Shown: positions 35,300 through 44,892, counted from the stretch's first letter. The stretch is 64,000 nt of DNA from Vibrio atlanticus (GCF_024347315.1 NZ_AP025461.1:372001-436000), one strand, 5' to 3'. Numbers and translations are program-made. The notes: generated from the sequence alone by a model not told the origin.

Positions 35300-36493
35300 A
35301 TGGAATCATTGTCACTCGCTCAAGCGCAAAAGATTGTACTGCTTTCGCAAAAATTGCCGTCCAAAAAGCAACGCAATGGAGGCACTTTGGCGAACACGCT
35401 GTCTGCGATTGAAAACCTTGGGTATGTTCAAATTGATACCATCTCTGTGATTCAGCGAGCTCACCATCATACGCTGTGGAACCGCAATCAAGACTACCAA
35501 CTGAATCATCTGGATAAGCTGTTAGAGCGTCGAGAGGTGTTTGAATATTGGTCGCACGCCGCCGCGTATTTACCCATGCGCGACTACCGCTTCAGCCTAC
35601 ACCGCAAGAACGGTTTTGCGAGCGGTAAGCTTAAGCATTGGTATAAAAAGGATGATGCACTGATGGCGCATGTTCTCAAACGTATTGAGAGCGAAGGGCC
35701 ATTAATGGCGAAAGACTTTGAAGGGGATAGACCAAACCCCGGCGGATGGGGCGGTAAACCTGCCAAACAGGCACTAGAGACTTTGTTTATGCAAGGTGAC
35801 TTAATGGTGCCGAGCCGAGTGAACTTTCATAAGGAGTATGACCTAACCGAGCGAGTTTTGCCGAGCGGAATTGATACCTCTGAGCCGACCGAACAAGAGT
35901 ACATCGAGCATCTGATCACGCGTTATTTAGAGGCTAACGGAGTTGGAATAGCGTCGGAAATGAGCTACCTACTCAAGAACACTAAGCCTTTGATTCTGAA
36001 AGCACTCCAACAGATGCTTGAAGATAAGCAGGTTCTGAAAGTAGATATTCAAGGCTCTGATTACTATGTCCAGCCAGGTGCTTTTGATCTGCTGAATCAA
36101 CCTCTTTCCAGAACCAAGTTAAAGATATTGTCTCCGTTTGATAACTTGCTGATTCAACGAAAGCGAATGCAATCATTGTTCAACTTTGACTACCTCCTAG
36201 AATGCTATGTTCCAGAGGCCAAGCGCCAGTTTGGTTATTTTAGTTTGCCGATTCTGTGGCAAGGTACGCTGGTGGCACGAGTGGATTGCAAGGTCGACAG
36301 GAAGACCCGTTTACTCAACATTCGCAACTTGGTTGTTGAAGAGCGAATTAAAAACCATGAGTCGTTGGTTCATGCTTTATGCGATGAGCTAAAACACTTC
36401 ATGGTGTTCAACCAATGTGATGAGATGATCGTCCATAACACCACACCTTCTGATCTTGGCAAACGCTTGATGAACCATTGGCAAACGGTTTAG
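35300..36493 (+). CDS. YcaQ/AlkX-like winged-helix DNA glycosylase family protein
   Basis: A 397-residue HTH_42-family protein made of tandem winged helices. GYVQIDTISVIQRAHHHTLWNR holds Gln44-Ile45-Asp46, the Q-x-D catalytic motif of the AlkX (YcaQ) branch, as opposed to the Q-x-Q of AlkZ. FEYWSHAAAYLPM and LSPFDNLLIQRKR are also family signatures. E. coli YcaQ unhooks interstrand crosslinks and excises N7-alkylated bases. A role in alkylation repair here is inferred from the motif. Confidence 0.85.
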   Translation: MESLSLAQAQKIVLLSQKLPSKKQRNGGTLANTLSAIENLGYVQIDTISVIQRAHHHTLWNRNQDYQLNHLDKLLERREVFEYWSHAAAYLPMRDYRFSLHRKNGFASGKLKHWYKKDDALMAHVLKRIESEGPLMAKDFEGDRPNPGGWGGKPAKQALETLFMQGDLMVPSRVNFHKEYDLTERVLPSGIDTSEPTEQEYIEHLITRYLEANGVGIASEMSYLLKNTKPLILKALQQMLEDKQVLKVDIQGSDYYVQPGAFDLLNQPLSRTKLKILSPFDNLLIQRKRMQSLFNFDYLLECYVPEAKRQFGYFSLPILWQGTLVARVDCKVDRKTRLLNIRNLVVEERIKNHESLVHALCDELKHFMVFNQCDEMIVHNTTPSDLGKRLMNHWQTV

Positions 36494-36558
36494 TGGCTTT
36501 GTTGTTTAGAAAATTCTTCATTACTTAAAAGCCTTTTTGTGAATTAGTCAGCGCTTAG

Positions 36559-37416
36559 CTATTCGGAAAGAGAGGCTAATAAAAACTCGACAAAGGTTCG
36601 GTTTTTCAATGACAGTTGTTTGGTTTTGTAGAGCAAGTGAATCGGCTTTGGTAACGGCGCCATGCCGGGTAGGATTTCCAATAGCATTCCACGCTCAATT
36701 TCTTCGGTAACTAAGATAGTCGGCTGTAACAACACACCTACGCTTTGTAGAGCGGCATATCGCAACACATCACCATTATTCGACATCAAGCGCACACGTT
36801 CTTTGTTCGGTGTGGCGTGAGGAGCTTGGCTGCTGTAACTGAACCCAAGCGACGGGTGCTGCGCCAAGTCTTCTAATACTCTGATTTCAGCATGTTGGTT
36901 AAGGTACTCAGGAGCCGCGCAGTAACACATCTCATAATCCCCTAAGTATCTGGCGACTAAACTTGAATCGGACAGGTCGCCAATTCGCACAATCAGGTCA
37001 ATGTCGGATGAATAAGGGTCGACAAGGTCATTATTCAACATCAGCTCAACGTTAATGGTTGGGTGATGTGCGAGAAATTTGGCCACGATAGGGGCGAGCA
37101 CCTTGTTTCCATAGGTAACTGGACAGTTAATTTTTACCGTGCCTTGCGGTTGATTTTCCAAGGTCTGAATCAGGTTCTCTGCATTGCTGATGTCTTCGAG
37201 AATTCGCTTACACTCACGATAGTAAAGCTGCCCTGAGTCGGTTAACGATTGCTTACGCGTGGTGCGGTGGATCAGCTGAGAGTTCAGACTGGTTTCTAAG
37301 GAATGGACATGCTTACTGATCATGGTCGCCGACAGGTTGAAGTGGTTGGCGGCGCTACGAAAGCTGCCTTGTTCCACCACGTAGACGAAGACTTTCATGC
37401 TGGTTAACTTATCCAT
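36559..37416 (-). CDS. LysR-family transcriptional regulator
   Basis: A 285-residue regulator of the CrgA-type subgroup. It begins MDKLTSMKVFVYVVEQGSFRSAANHF and continues SATMISKHVHSLE, HRTTRKQSLTDSG. ATG at 37416 is chosen; an eight-residue upstream extension is unlike the family. It is divergent from the ABM-domain/oxidoreductase operon at 37523, and a 9-bp inverted repeat lies just before its start. It likely controls that operon. Confidence 0.85.
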   Translation of the reverse strand: MDKLTSMKVFVYVVEQGSFRSAANHFNLSATMISKHVHSLETSLNSQLIHRTTRKQSLTDSGQLYYRECKRILEDISNAENLIQTLENQPQGTVKINCPVTYGNKVLAPIVAKFLAHHPTINVELMLNNDLVDPYSSDIDLIVRIGDLSDSSLVARYLGDYEMCYCAAPEYLNQHAEIRVLEDLAQHPSLGFSYSSQAPHATPNKERVRLMSNNGDVLRYAALQSVGVLLQPTILVTEEIERGMLLEILPGMAPLPKPIHLLYKTKQLSLKNRTFVEFLLASLSE

Positions 37417-37429
37417 TAAACACTCTTGG

Positions 37430-37463
37430 TTGATAAACAATAAACAAAAGGTGAGTTTATCAA
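37430..37463. promoter_or_regulatory. Inverted repeat in LysR/ABM divergent promoter
   Basis: TTGATAAAC (37430-37438) and GTTTATCAA (37455-37463): perfect 9-bp arms with a 16-base spacer, 14 bases before the LysR start. Candidate operator; could also form an RNA hairpin in the LysR leader. Confidence 0.45.
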
Positions 37464-37522
37464 TTATTAGGGGTTAATTATATTAATGGCAAACCGATAA
37501 TTGACTAAAATAAGAGCGTGAA

Positions 37523-37846
37523 ATGCTTCAAATGAACGAAACCATCTTTGTTACTGCCGAACTTAAGATCAAAACCAACGTAGAGAGAGCTGCTGCGATC
37601 GAAGCTATCGAACAGTTTTGTTTAGACATGCAAAGCGAGCCGGGCTGCCTACAAGCAATTGCAACCTATGATCAAAGTCAAAGCGATCGTGTGATCTTGC
37701 TTGAGCAATACGCAAACCGTGAAGCGATCAATCAGCACTTTGTGATGCCTCATACCAAAGCGTTTATTGAGCGTGGCATTACCGAGTTGGTTCAAGCATT
37801 CGAAACGCAACGTGGACCTATCAAAGCACAAGAGCAGGAGATCTAA
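37523..37846 (+). CDS. ABM-domain protein (antibiotic biosynthesis monooxygenase fold)
   Basis: A 107-residue dimeric alpha-beta-barrel protein, YgiN-like: IFVTAELKIKTNVERAAAIEAIE, then EPGCLQAIATYDQ, LLEQYANREAINQHFVMPHTKAFIE. Relatives are quinol monooxygenases or small-molecule handling proteins. The oxidoreductase gene starts 3 bases after its stop codon, so translation is coupled. A divergent LysR gene probably regulates the pair. Confidence 0.8.
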   Translation: MLQMNETIFVTAELKIKTNVERAAAIEAIEQFCLDMQSEPGCLQAIATYDQSQSDRVILLEQYANREAINQHFVMPHTKAFIERGITELVQAFETQRGPIKAQEQEI

Positions 37847-37849
37847 GAC

Positions 37850-38824
37850 ATGAAATGGGGAATCCTAGGAACCAGCTTTATCTCAGGCGTCATGGCGGAT
37901 GCGATCAAAGGCGATGCTCAAAGCGAGCTGTATGCTGTCGCTGGTCGCACAGAGAAAACACTCAATGAGTTTGCTGCCCAATACCAATCAACACGAACCT
38001 TCAACAACTATGATGCCTTGATTGAAGATGAGTCGGTCGACATTATCTACATTGCTCTACCAAACCATGTCCATCATGAGTATGTGATTAAAGCGGCTCA
38101 AAAAGGCAAAGCGATCTTGTGTGAGAAATCGTTATCGGTTGATATGGAAAAAACCGAGCAAGCTTTGCAAGCGGTGAAAGAAGCGGACGTATTCTTTGCT
38201 GAAGGTCTGATGTACTTAAACCATCCACTCATCGCTAAGCTTCATCAAGAGTTGGCAACCGGTGAGATTGGCGAAGTGCGCTCAATTCAAGGTTCATACG
38301 TTGCGGCGATTGATCAGTTCGTTAATCCTGCAAGTAAAGGCGCGTTGTACAACCTGGGTTGTTACCCAATGTCTTTGATTCACTCTGTCGCACAACAACA
38401 GTTTGGTGAGAGTGTGTTTGATGATGTGCAGATCTCAGCAATCGGCCGACGAGGCGAAGATGGCAATATCTGTGAGTCGTCGGCGATGATGCGTTTCAAC
38501 GGCAGTTTTACCGCGCAAATCCACACTGCTGAAGATCACGGCTTAAAGCATGGTTTTACGATCCTAGGTAGCAAAGGCTGTATCACGCTAGATACTAATC
38601 CATGGCTACCGACGGCAGAAAACACGTTTACCGTAGAGATCTATGAGACGTCGATACGTGAAGTGAAAGTCGAAGCGCAAGGCGATGGTTTCCATTATCA
38701 AGTGCGCAATATCCGCCAAGCGGTTGAGCAAGGTGACACACAACTTGCTGCACCGATGGCGACTCATCAAGACTCTCGCGTGATCATGAAGTTACTGACT
38801 GATTGGGAACAAGCGGCGAGCTAA
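37850..38824 (+). CDS. Gfo/Idh/MocA-family oxidoreductase
   Basis: A 324-residue NAD(P)-dependent dehydrogenase: KWGILGTSFISGVMADAIKG (Rossmann), GKAILCEKSLSVDMEKTE (the usual EKP replaced by EKS), and KGALYNLGCYPMSLIHS. The EKP lysine is kept. Substrate unknown, perhaps a sugar derivative. It follows the ABM gene by 3 bases. It is a distant paralogue of the gene at 291-1301. Confidence 0.85.
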   Translation: MKWGILGTSFISGVMADAIKGDAQSELYAVAGRTEKTLNEFAAQYQSTRTFNNYDALIEDESVDIIYIALPNHVHHEYVIKAAQKGKAILCEKSLSVDMEKTEQALQAVKEADVFFAEGLMYLNHPLIAKLHQELATGEIGEVRSIQGSYVAAIDQFVNPASKGALYNLGCYPMSLIHSVAQQQFGESVFDDVQISAIGRRGEDGNICESSAMMRFNGSFTAQIHTAEDHGLKHGFTILGSKGCITLDTNPWLPTAENTFTVEIYETSIREVKVEAQGDGFHYQVRNIRQAVEQGDTQLAAPMATHQDSRVIMKLLTDWEQAAS

Positions 38825-38846
38825 TATCTTCGTAAATTCTATATTC

Positions 38847-38892
38847 GCCTCATGTATGATTGCCTCGTAAGTGATCAAGCATGAGGCTTCTT
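38847..38892 (+). terminator. Possible terminator after the ABM/oxidoreductase operon
   Basis: GCCTCATG (38847-38854) with CATGAGGC (38880-38887), 25-base loop, then TTCTTCTC. Weak U-tract. Confidence 0.4.
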
Positions 38893-39022
38893 CTCTATAT
38901 TCTACTCGCCTCTTCCCAATAAATACTTTGCATTTGAAACCGCCACAGTGTCCAATATCAGGTAGTACGAAACTGACCGAAAAACCTTGTTTTTTTAAGG
39001 TGTTAAATAGGACCTTTGCCGC

Positions 39023-39361
39023 ATGCGTAAATCAGATAAGAAAATAGAAAATCAAATCAGAGACGTGTTAACCGACGTTTGTGAAGTTACGTTAAAAGGC
39101 TTCGATGGTTTTCTTTGGGTGACTCATACGGTCAATTTCTCTTCTTTTCCACAGAGCCTAAAAATCGCCTGCGTATTCGACACCAATCAAGATAGAGCTA
39201 ACTTCTTAGAGGGAGGTGGCCAGCAGGAGGTTTCTGTTGCCATCCAAAAAGCGTTTAGTCAGGTTGGGATTCAACTGAAGAACATTGATAAGCACGTTAG
39301 CTTCGATACACAAGAAAATTGTGACCGCGACCATCAAGGGAAGTGGAACAAAAGGCTTTAA
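39023..39361 (+). CDS. Conserved Vibrio-type hypothetical protein
   Basis: A 112-residue soluble protein: MRKSDKKIENQIRDVLTDVCE, then GFLWVTHTVNFSSFPQSLKIACVFDTN. I recognise this type from other marine gammaproteobacteria, where it is often labelled a Fis-family regulator, but no helix-turn-helix is convincing here. AGGA precedes the ATG. Monocistronic with a terminator at 39401. Function unknown. Confidence 0.75.
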   Translation: MRKSDKKIENQIRDVLTDVCEVTLKGFDGFLWVTHTVNFSSFPQSLKIACVFDTNQDRANFLEGGGQQEVSVAIQKAFSQVGIQLKNIDKHVSFDTQENCDRDHQGKWNKRL

Positions 39362-39400
39362 TAAGCGGTAGCGCTACGTGTAAAGCGATCTAAAGAGACG

Positions 39401-39423
39401 AAAGCCTACGCGAAGTAGGCTTT
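39401..39423. terminator. Bidirectional intrinsic terminator
   Basis: AAAGCCTAC with GTAGGCTTT around a 5-base loop, between convergent genes ending at 39361 and 39443. Confidence 0.8.
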
Positions 39424-39442
39424 GTTATTGTATTTACTCTTG

Positions 39443-40342
39443 TTACTTAATTGCAGTACAGAAGCTGACGTCTGAATACTGAGTTTGCGGATCGTAGCTG
39501 TGGTAAAGCTCAAAGCAAGGTCGGTCTTCGGTTTCAATGCCGGATTCAATGATGTTACTCATTAAATCATCCCATGCTTTTGCATATTGACCGACTTCGG
39601 TGATCGTTTGTCGCATCACTGCATATTGCCCACCGGGAAAATCTTTTAATTCGATCCCACTTGGCACTTCAGTGTCGTCTGAAACCATCAAGCAGATGTC
39701 TGTTCGGCACTTATCTGTTGGAGTTATTTCTGGATTGTCATGATAGATAAAGATGCAACTATTGCTCGCTAGTCCTTTCATTTCTGCCCATTGATAAAGA
39801 CGACCGCTTGGCTCTTCATAGCCTTGTCCATAGGGGCCTGTCACTCGTACATACGCCAGTTTTGATGCTTCAAATTGTTGTGTTTTCATTGTCATACTCC
39901 ATGTTGAAAGTTCGGAGTTAGTATATGAATTGCCGTCAGTTGCATCGTTTCCATTCTTGCGCAATGAGTGTCCAATCTTGCTATTTCGAGTTAGCTCGCT
40001 GAACGCTTGGTAATCTTCGCAATCGCGAAATGCACTCGGTGTTACACCGAAATGTTGTTTGAATGCCTTGGCAAAGCTCTGAGACGATGAAAAGCCATAA
40101 TCCAATGCGACGCTAATAATAGGTTGTTTGGATTTGAAGAGATCATTGGCTGCCGCTTCGAGTCTCAATCGTCTGATGAAATCAGCAAGCGTCTCGCCTT
40201 GAACAGCCTTAAAAGTACGATGAAAATGGTAGGGTGAAAAGTTGGCTAACGCCGCGACTTCTGGCAGGTTCAATGGCTCGTTAAAGCGTTTTTCTAGATA
40301 ACGGATAACGGGAATCAGCCGTTTGTGATAGTCAACTTTCAT
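39443..40342 (-). CDS. AraC-family regulator with GyrI-like effector domain
   Basis: A 299-residue protein of the Rob/SbmC-like architecture. The two AraC helix-turn-helix motifs are N-terminal: LNLPEVAALANFSPYHFHRTFK and ISVALDYGFSSSQSFAKAFKQHFG. From about residue 148 comes a GyrI-like small-molecule-binding domain (KLAYVRVTGPYGQGYEEPSGRLYQW, here cited in part as YVRVTGPYG). Such proteins sense cationic drugs or other ligands. AGGCGAG precedes the ATG. No obvious adjacent efflux target is seen. Confidence 0.85.
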   Translation of the reverse strand: MKVDYHKRLIPVIRYLEKRFNEPLNLPEVAALANFSPYHFHRTFKAVQGETLADFIRRLRLEAAANDLFKSKQPIISVALDYGFSSSQSFAKAFKQHFGVTPSAFRDCEDYQAFSELTRNSKIGHSLRKNGNDATDGNSYTNSELSTWSMTMKTQQFEASKLAYVRVTGPYGQGYEEPSGRLYQWAEMKGLASNSCIFIYHDNPEITPTDKCRTDICLMVSDDTEVPSGIELKDFPGGQYAVMRQTITEVGQYAKAWDDLMSNIIESGIETEDRPCFELYHSYDPQTQYSDVSFCTAIK

Positions 40343-40478
40343 TGTTTTTCTCGCCTGTCTGGCCTTGTTTTGATGTTAGACAGAGAGCCTAACCTATCCA
40401 AACAGAGTTGCAATATTCACTGTGTAAAGGTGAGATGGACAAAGGGGATCATGTGATGAACTGGGGGGACAGAAGGCT

Positions 40479-40721
40479 CTAGAGGTTTTGCATATCGACT
40501 GATTGATGATTGAAGCCAATTGATCTTGCAGCATTAAGCAGAGCTTGTTGGGTTTTGAACACTCTTGGTTTCAGCTTTCTGTCAGACTCTAAGAAACTAT
40601 TTACTCCCCATTTATTGCTTCGAACCATTAGATAATAACCATCATTATTTGGAGAGTTAACTGCGACGGCTGATTCTAGATCACCACGCTTGAAGTGATG
40701 TTTAAATTCGCGCAACAACAT
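40479..40721 (-). CDS. Small hypothetical protein
   Basis: An 80-residue basic protein: MLLREFKHHFKRGDLESAVAV, then DGYYLMVRSNKWGVNSFL and KTQQALLNAARSIGF. The DGYYLMVRS segment suggests a beta-rich core. GGAA stands 6 bases before the ATG. I do not recognise a characterised family. It lies 65 bases downstream of ulaG but beyond a terminator. Confidence 0.6.
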   Translation of the reverse strand: MLLREFKHHFKRGDLESAVAVNSPNNDGYYLMVRSNKWGVNSFLESDRKLKPRVFKTQQALLNAARSIGFNHQSVDMQNL

Positions 40722-40740
40722 AAAAATTCCATTTTAGTAG

Positions 40741-40767
40741 ATAAAGAAAAGGGAGCTCATGCTCCCT
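40741..40767 (-). terminator. Intrinsic terminator of ulaG
   Basis: AGGGAGC and GCTCCCT around TCAT at 40750-40767; on the minus strand it is followed by TTTCTTTATC. Lies 19 bases past the ulaG stop. Confidence 0.75.
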
Positions 40768-40785
40768 CTTTGGTTGATTTTTTAA

Positions 40786-41853
40786 TTACAAGAATGCGCG
40801 GTATGGCAGTTCTGGGTTATTTTTAAAGATATCTGCAAAGCCGCGGAAGTGTTGGTAGTGCATGCGACCTTTATCTGTTGGGTAAGTGTATCGACCACCT
40901 ACTTGCCAGAAGAAAGGTGCGAAGCCGTATTGCAGGCGCTCTTTTTTCATGTTCCACAGCATTTCAATTTCACGTGGGTCATTTTGGAAGTTAGCCCAGA
41001 TATCGTGGTGGAAAGGAACCACGACTTCACAATCCAAAGATTCAGCGGCGCGTAAAATGTCTGAAGATGTCATTTTGTCAGTCACGCCACGTGGGTTCTC
41101 ACCGTAAGAAAGCAGTGCAACGTCGATCTTGTGGTCATTACCGTGCTTAGCGTAGTAGTTTGAGTAGTGAGAATCACCAGAGTGGTAAACTGAACCGCCT
41201 GTCGTTTCTACTAGGTAGTTAACTGCACGATCGTCCATGCCACCTAAGATATCAGTGTCTAAAGAAGAAGTGCCTTCAGGAAGTGTCACTAGAGCAGTAC
41301 GGTCGAATGCATCAAGAACCTTAATATTGACGTCTTTGATCTTAATCTCGTCGCCAACTTTCGCGATAACACAACGATCTTCTGGCACACCCCATTTCAT
41401 CCATAAATCAACACACGCTTTAGGACCAATGAATTTAACGTGCTCGCCACAGTTTTGTAGAACGGCTGCAGCAACGTTGATGTCAATGTGGTCGCCATGG
41501 TCATGAGATGCCATAACCGCATCGATCTCTTTAATAGCGAAAGGGTCCAGTGGGAAGATTGCAGTACGTAGGTTTGGTTGAAGTGCTTCAACACCACCCA
41601 TACGCATCATTTGGTGTTGGTTTTTCATTTTTTGAACAGCTTGTGTTTTTTTACCAGTACCACACCAGAAGTCCATTGATAGGTTTGCACCACCTTCTGA
41701 TTTTAGCCAAATACCTGTACAGCCAAGCCACCACATAGAAAATGTATTCGGTTGCACGACAGTTTGTTCGATCTCTTCATTTAACCATGTGCCCCACTCA
41801 GGGAATGTATTAAGGATCCAAGACTCGCGAGTAATTTCGTTTACGTTGCTCAT
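40786..41853 (-). CDS. ulaG: L-ascorbate-6-phosphate lactonase UlaG
   Basis: A 355-residue metallo-beta-lactamase-fold lactonase that opens L-ascorbate 6-phosphate to 3-keto-L-gulonate 6-phosphate. The metal motif is HDHGDH (residues 117-122) in [12 protein letters not shown], with [11 protein letters not shown] and [12 protein letters not shown] supplying further ligands. Length and sequence match enteric UlaG closely. It is minus-strand, downstream of ulaR, and opposite the ulaA operon, as in E. coli. Confidence 0.95.
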   Translation of the reverse strand: MSNVNEITRESWILNTFPEWGTWLNEEIEQTVVQPNTFSMWWLGCTGIWLKSEGGANLSMDFWCGTGKKTQAVQKMKNQHQMMRMGGVEALQPNLRTAIFPLDPFAIKEIDAVMASHDHGDHIDINVAAAVLQNCGEHVKFIGPKACVDLWMKWGVPEDRCVIAKVGDEIKIKDVNIKVLDAFDRTALVTLPEGTSSLDTDILGGMDDRAVNYLVETTGGSVYHSGDSHYSNYYAKHGNDHKIDVALLSYGENPRGVTDKMTSSDILRAAESLDCEVVVPFHHDIWANFQNDPREIEMLWNMKKERLQYGFAPFFWQVGGRYTYPTDKGRMHYQHFRGFADIFKNNPELPYRAFL

Positions 41854-41973
41854 GATAATACCTTTTATTTCAATAATTTGATTAATTTTGGATGTAGGGA
41901 ACCGAGCGCCCTAATTTTGATTAAGGCACTGAGCTAAATTTATTATTATTTGGTGGGCTTGCTCGCCCTGGAT

Positions 41974-42729
41974 TTAAACTAGGATGACTTGCGTCCCTTG
42001 TGCTTCAATCCGCTTAACGACGTCTGGGTTGGCTTCTTTACCGGTGATGACTATGTCAATTTGCTTAGCGCTGCAAAATAGCATTCCAGTACGTTGCCCA
42101 ACTTTTGAGCTGTCGACTACGACGACAAGCTTGTCTACTTGTTCAAGCATTTGCTGTTCTGCGACAGCGGTTAACATGTCTGCTTTATAGAGGCCAGCAT
42201 CGGTTAAGCCTTTACCTGAGGTAAACATCCAGTTTCCGGCATAGCCTCCCAGTGAATTGGGCGCGGGATTTAAAAAGATGTTCTGTGCTTTGTTGTATTG
42301 ACCACCAATGATGATGACATCGTCATGATCTTCGTTGATCAAGTAGCTTGCGAGTGGGAAGTAGTTCGTTACGATCTGTACATCTTCCCCACATAACTGT
42401 TGTCCAAGTAGGAACGCAGTAGAACCACAGTTGATCACAACTGTATCTCCAGCCTCGCAAAGTCCTGCTGCTGCTTGCGCAATCTCTGCTTTCTCTTCAT
42501 AGAACTCAGTGCTGTTGATATTGAGTGGTGACCACTTTCTCTTCTGATTCTCTACTCGCTCAGCGCCATTTCGAACTTTTCTAAGTCGGCCAACTTCATC
42601 TAATTTAGCGATGTCACGTCTTGCAGTAGCAGGTGAAACACTAAATTTATCAATAATATGTGAGACGTTTATTGTCTGCATATCTTCTAATAGCGACACG
42701 ATGCCGTTATGTCTTTGTACTTCATTCAT
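41974..42729 (-). CDS. ulaR: DeoR-family repressor of ascorbate catabolism UlaR
   Basis: A 251-residue DeoR-type repressor. Helix-turn-helix: INVSHIIDKFSVSPATARRDIAKLDEVGRLRKV (split at KFSVSPATARRDI). The sensor domain includes GDTVVINCGSTAFLLGQQL. ATG at 42729 is chosen for spacing from GAG. It sits between ulaG and the divergent ulaA operon. Known UlaR binds L-ascorbate 6-phosphate and releases DNA. Three copies of a common motif in the 339-bp ulaR-ulaA gap are likely its operators. Confidence 0.9.
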   Translation of the reverse strand: MNEVQRHNGIVSLLEDMQTINVSHIIDKFSVSPATARRDIAKLDEVGRLRKVRNGAERVENQKRKWSPLNINSTEFYEEKAEIAQAAAGLCEAGDTVVINCGSTAFLLGQQLCGEDVQIVTNYFPLASYLINEDHDDVIIIGGQYNKAQNIFLNPAPNSLGGYAGNWMFTSGKGLTDAGLYKADMLTAVAEQQMLEQVDKLVVVVDSSKVGQRTGMLFCSAKQIDIVITGKEANPDVVKRIEAQGTQVILV

Positions 42730-42763
42730 ATTTATCACTCTTTATGTCGTTGTGACAATTTGA

Positions 42764-42986
42764 TGATTACTTTTGATTTGTTTTGATTCTAATAATCACC
42801 ATCATGATTGTCAAACTACATTGCTATAAAAACTAGATCTTAATCACAATGATTTATAAGTCATTGATTTTATTTGATTTGTTGTTTTTTGGTGTGATCC
42901 GAAGCTCAATTAGGCACATTCTGGGTGTGGTTAATTGATATAAATCAAAGTAATCACAAGTGAGCATTGAATGATTACTTTTGATT
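42764..42986. promoter_or_regulatory. Triple UlaR operator candidate between ulaR and ulaA
   Basis: TGATTACTTTTGATT occurs exactly at 42764-42778 and again at 42972-42986. An inverted, one-base-shorter copy (AATCAAAGTAATCA) is at 42943-42956. The outer copies are 208 bases apart, so DNA looping is possible, as reported for UlaR in E. coli. The 42730-43068 gap holds nothing else gene-like. Assignment to UlaR is by position and repetition. Confidence 0.65.
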
Positions 42987-43068
42987 GGTAAAGTCTAATT
43001 CGTGAGCAAAAATAGACATCATCACATCCTACATACCATTAAAATTAAAATTAATCAGGGGTAAAGAT

Positions 43069-44892
43069 ATGGAATTCTTATACGATATTTTCTATATTTT
43101 TTACAGTCAGGTAATGACCAAAGCACCTTTGCTACTCGGTCTTGTTACTTGTCTGGGTTACATTCTACTCAAGCGTGACGCAACAACTATTATCTCCGGC
43201 TCTATCAAAACCATCGTTGGTTTCATGATAGTGCAGGTAGGTGCAGGAACATTGGTAGCGGGTTTCAAACCAGTGATTCTGAAAATGAGTGAGATTCATG
43301 GATTGACGGGGTCAGTGATAGATCCGTACACAACCATGATGTCTACCATGGAGACCATGGGAGACAATTATTCTTGGGTTGGATATGCCGTATTACTGGC
43401 ACTTGGTCTCAATATTCTTCTTGTTGCCTTCCGCCGCATCACGGGCATCAGAACCATCATGCTTACGGGACATATCATGTTCCAACAAGCTGGCCTCATT
43501 GCTGTTTTCTACTTCGTGCTTGGTGCAGGTATGTGGGAAACCATCATCTATTCAGCAATATTGATGGCGTTGTACTGGGGTATCTCGTCTAACATCATGT
43601 TCAAGCCTACCCAAGAGGTTACTGGCGGGGCGGGTTTCTCTATTGGTCACCAACAACAGTTTGCGTCATGGATAGCAACCAAGGTTGCTCCTAAGCTTGG
43701 CGACAAAAATGACAGCGTTGACCACATCAAACTGCCTAAATGGTTACACATTTTCCACGACAGTATCGCAGCGACAACGCTAGTCATGACTGCTTTCTTC
43801 GGCATTATTCTTCTTTCATTTGGTCTTGATAACCTTCAAGACATGGCAGGAAAAACACACTGGTTTATCTATATTTTCGAAACTGGGTTGAAATTCGCAG
43901 TGGCTATTCAAGTTATCGTCACCGGCGTCCGTATGTTCGTAGCGGAATTGTCTGAGGCATTTAATGGTATTTCTCAACGCCTTATTCCTAACGCTGTGTT
44001 AGCAATCGATTGTGCGGCTATCTACGCATACTCTCCAAATGCAATGGTGTTCGGTTTCATGTGGGGCGCTGTTGGTCAATTCACAGCCGTTCTTGCAATG
44101 TTAGCCTTTGATTCTCCTATCATGATCATTCCTGGCTTTATCCCAATGTTCTTCTCGAACGCGACGATTGGTGTGTTTGCGAACCACTTCGGTGGTTGGA
44201 AAGCGGTAATGAAGATCTGTTTCGTGATGGGCATCATCGAAGTGGTTGGTTCTGCTTGGGCAATTCATATCTTTGCTCAATCGGGAGCAGAGTTTAATGG
44301 CTGGATGGGTATGGCTGACTGGGCTCTGGTATTCCCACCTATCATGCAAGGTATTTCGAGCTCTAACATGTTCTTCTTCGGGATTTTGGCTTTAGCTGGT
44401 GTCTACATGTACTTCGCTTCTAAACAACTACGAGCTGAAGAAGACGCAGAAGCTGCCGCTGAAACAATGACCGCAGTAACACCTGAGGGCATTGAGGTTG
44501 AAGTCGCAGTACCACAACAATCAACAGCAACTGATCAATCTCTATCAGCTCCTACAACGTCAGAAATTCGCGTCTCACCAGCAGCTGAACAGAAACCGGT
44601 TCGTGTCTTAGTGTGCTGTGGTTCAGGGCAAGGTTCTTCAATGATGTGCTCTAAGAAAATCAAAGAGTACTTGGACAAGAAAGGCATTCCTAGTTCGACC
44701 TTTAACAGCGCTATCACTGATTACAAATCGCACCTTGGTTCATTCGACATCATCGTTACTTCGGTTGCTCTGGCAGCGAAGATCACGGGTCTGCCTGAAG
44801 GTAAGCAACAGTTAGCGGTTAAGAACATGATTATGGTGAAAACTTTCGGCGACGAGCTTGTTTCCATCATCGAGAACAACTTTCATAAATAA
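43069..44892 (+). CDS. ulaA: Ascorbate PTS permease, fused IIC-IIB (UlaA-UlaB)
   Basis: A 607-residue protein joining two PTS units. Residues 1-460 are the membrane IIC domain ([21 protein letters not shown] and many helices). A Glu/Ala/Thr/Pro-rich linker follows, then a IIB domain from about residue 508: [20 protein letters not shown], with the phosphorylatable Cys at 516/517. In E. coli these are separate genes. It imports L-ascorbate as its 6-phosphate. A hairpin at 44901 separates it from ulaC. ATG has AGGGG upstream. Confidence 0.95.
   Translation: MEFLYDIFYIFYSQVMTKAPLLLGLVTCLGYILLKRDATTIISGSIKTIVGFMIVQVGAGTLVAGFKPVILKMSEIHGLTGSVIDPYTTMMSTMETMGDNYSWVGYAVLLALGLNILLVAFRRITGIRTIMLTGHIMFQQAGLIAVFYFVLGAGMWETIIYSAILMALYWGISSNIMFKPTQEVTGGAGFSIGHQQQFASWIATKVAPKLGDKNDSVDHIKLPKWLHIFHDSIAATTLVMTAFFGIILLSFGLDNLQDMAGKTHWFIYIFETGLKFAVAIQVIVTGVRMFVAELSEAFNGISQRLIPNAVLAIDCAAIYAYSPNAMVFGFMWGAVGQFTAVLAMLAFDSPIMIIPGFIPMFFSNATIGVFANHFGGWKAVMKICFVMGIIEVVGSAWAIHIFAQSGAEFNGWMGMADWALVFPPIMQGISSSNMFFFGILALAGVYMYFASKQLRAEEDAEAAAETMTAVTPEGIEVEVAVPQQSTATDQSLSAPTTSEIRVSPAAEQKPVRVLVCCGSGQGSSMMCSKKIKEYLDKKGIPSSTFNSAITDYKSHLGSFDIIVTSVALAAKITGLPEGKQQLAVKNMIMVKTFGDELVSIIENNFHK

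Noticed and set aside
34618-36493. Possible toxin-antitoxin or defence pair
   Set aside because: The two proteins are readily recognised as a FrnE-like thiol protein and a YcaQ-like repair protein; nothing points to a defence role.
42889-42910. CRP site (TGTGATCCGAAGCTCA) in the ula promoter region
   Set aside because: The left half-site is perfect but the right half does not match TCACA at the proper spacing.
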